From: Pseudooceanicola antarcticus
GTDB lineage: Bacteria > Pseudomonadota > Alphaproteobacteria > Rhodobacterales > Rhodobacteraceae
Direction of reading: 5' to 3'
Length of the DNA stretch: 64,000 nt
NCBI RefSeq assembly: GCF_900215355.1
Contig: NZ_OBEA01000003.1
Span: forward strand, 186,001 to 250,000
The notes beneath the pieces are model-generated. The model was not told where the DNA came from, ran no database searches, and saw nothing but the letters and a program-made list of their open reading frames with translations. How positions within the stretch are numbered: position 1 is the first letter of the stretch; each line of letters starts with the position of its first letter. This document shows positions 62,947 to 64,000 of this stretch, piece after piece. A program made the translations under genes and the position numbers.

Positions 62947-63980
62947 CCCATCCCGGCGCCATCCGCTTCCCCTGGGAAGAGGCCCCCGCCCCCGGAGATG
63001 CGGTCGAGATCGCCGAAGGCATCCTGTGGATTCGCATGCCGCTGCCGATGGCGCTGAACCATGTGAACCTCTATGCGCTCGACGAGGGCGATGGCTGGAC
63101 GCTGGTCGACACCGGCGTCCATTCCGCCAAGGCCGTCTCCATGTGGGAGACCCTGCTGGCCGGCCCCCTGGGCGGCAAGCCGGTGACGCGTGTCCTGACC
63201 ACCCATCACCACCCCGACCATATCGGCATGACCGGCTGGTTCATCGAGCGCGGGGCCGAGCATCTGACCTCGCGCACCGCCTACCTCATGGCGCGCATGC
63301 TGCTGCTGGATGTCGAAGAGACCCCCAGCCCGCAGGCCGAGGCCTTCTGGCGCCGTGCCGGAATGGACCCGCGCGTCCTGGCCAAGCGGCTTGCGGACCG
63401 GCCCTTCAACTTCGCCGATATCGTCCACCCGCTGCCCCTGGGCTTCACCCGCCTGCAGGAGGGCGAGGTGCTGCGTGCCGGGGGCCGTGACTGGGACATC
63501 CGCATGGGGCAGGGGCATGCGCCCGAGCATGTCACCCTGTGGTCGCGTGACGACAACCTGGTGATCGGCGGCGATCAGCTGCTCTCGTCCATCAGCCCGA
63601 ATATCGGCGTCCATCCGACCGAACCCGAGGCCGATCCACTGGGAGAGTTCCTGGAGGTCAGCCGCTCCCTGCTGGAACATGCCCGAGACGATCAGCTGGT
63701 GCTCTGCGGGCACAAGCTGCCCTATACCGGCCTGCCGGTGCGGCTGCGCCAGATGGTCGACAACCATGTCTCTGGGCTGGAACGGCTGAAGGTCTTCCTG
63801 GCCATGCCGCGCACCGCCGTCGAATGCTTCCCGCAGCTCTTCATGCGCAAGATCGACGATGGCAACTACGGGCTGGCCATGGCCGAGGCCGTGGCGCATC
63901 TGAACTACCTTCACCGCAGGGGTGACATCTCTCGCCGGGCGCGCAAGGATGGGGCCTGGCTGTGGCAAAGCGGAAGGTAG
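62943..63980 (+). CDS. MBL-fold hydrolase (LACTB2/glyoxalase-II-like)
   Basis: The 345-residue protein has the metal-binding HHHPDHIG motif near residue 90, a distal GQGHAPEHV and VLCGHK His-containing strand, and a helical C-terminal domain like LACTB2. The GTG start overlaps the acyl-CoA dehydrogenase stop in GTGA, so the two are coupled. It could hydrolyse a thioester or lactone made by the same pathway. A start codon (ATGCAAGAAGAG) at 63988 suggests another gene in the operon past the right edge. Confidence 0.87.
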   Translation: MTHPGAIRFPWEEAPAPGDAVEIAEGILWIRMPLPMALNHVNLYALDEGDGWTLVDTGVHSAKAVSMWETLLAGPLGGKPVTRVLTTHHHPDHIGMTGWFIERGAEHLTSRTAYLMARMLLLDVEETPSPQAEAFWRRAGMDPRVLAKRLADRPFNFADIVHPLPLGFTRLQEGEVLRAGGRDWDIRMGQGHAPEHVTLWSRDDNLVIGGDQLLSSISPNIGVHPTEPEADPLGEFLEVSRSLLEHARDDQLVLCGHKLPYTGLPVRLRQMVDNHVSGLERLKVFLAMPRTAVECFPQLFMRKIDDGNYGLAMAEAVAHLNYLHRRGDISRRARKDGAWLWQSGR

Positions 63981-64000
63981 GCCGAGCATGCAAGAAGAGA

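Overview
The window is GC-rich DNA from an alphaproteobacterium, most likely the family Rhodobacteraceae (Roseobacter group). I infer this from gene content and order: a type III cellulose operon start (bcsN-bcsA), a taurine locus with Tpa and a MocR-type TauR, a DMGDH-like flavoprotein under an XRE-cupin regulator, uvrC/pgsA/moaDE, a plant-type glutamate-cysteine ligase, and a DmdC-like acyl-CoA dehydrogenase. The DNA looks chromosomal and densely coding. I found no transposase, integrase, CRISPR array, rRNA or tRNA. No species can be named from the sequence alone.

Left part (1-30 kb): mostly uptake and catabolism. After the edge-truncated bcs operon comes a phosphatase divergent from a three-gene importer of the 2-aminoethylphosphonate (PhnS2/T2/U2-like) family with a DeoR regulator. 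A TPP-riboswitch-controlled thiamine salvage operon follows (thiM-thiE-thiD-thiY-thiZ-thiX). Next are an AsnC regulator with a succinate-semialdehyde dehydrogenase and a class III aminotransferase (GABA/putrescine type), a DASS anion transporter and a ROK regulator. The taurine locus has tauABC divergent from tpa-tauR, with paired direct repeats between them that fit a TauR operator. The xsc gene is not in the window. An XRE-cupin regulator with a striking repeat-rich promoter precedes a dimethylglycine/sarcosine dehydrogenase-like gene. A copper module follows: a Sco protein, a YcnI-PCuAC fusion and a small DUF2946-like protein.

Middle part (30-45 kb): a 555-bp structured non-coding gap, a CoxG-like protein, a YadGH-type ABC-2 exporter ending in a terminator framed by inverted repeats, uvrC behind an AT-rich leader with a perfect DnaA box, a pteridine-reductase-like SDR, a Na+/Ca2+ exchanger, an S49 peptidase, pgsA, moaD-moaE, an OmpA-domain protein, and ubiA head-to-head with rsmE.

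Right part (45-64 kb): gshA, plsY and a pyrB/pyrC-like pair in which the dihydroorotase homologue has lost metal ligands (a PyrC-prime/PyrX type), with an unrecognised membrane-anchored gene between them. Then come a family-4-like uracil-DNA glycosylase lacking the usual iron-sulfur cysteines, a LysE exporter, moaB, an RND efflux pair, a stand-alone DsbD-alpha domain protein, YqgE, a Sua5-type tRNA modification enzyme, and an acyl-CoA dehydrogenase coupled to an MBL-fold hydrolase.

I did not find one clearly new multi-gene system. The best leads are the degenerate dihydroorotase with its unknown neighbour, the alternating repeats before the XRE-cupin gene, the structured gap at 30 kb, the extended taurine permease and the phosphatase/importer module of unknown substrate.
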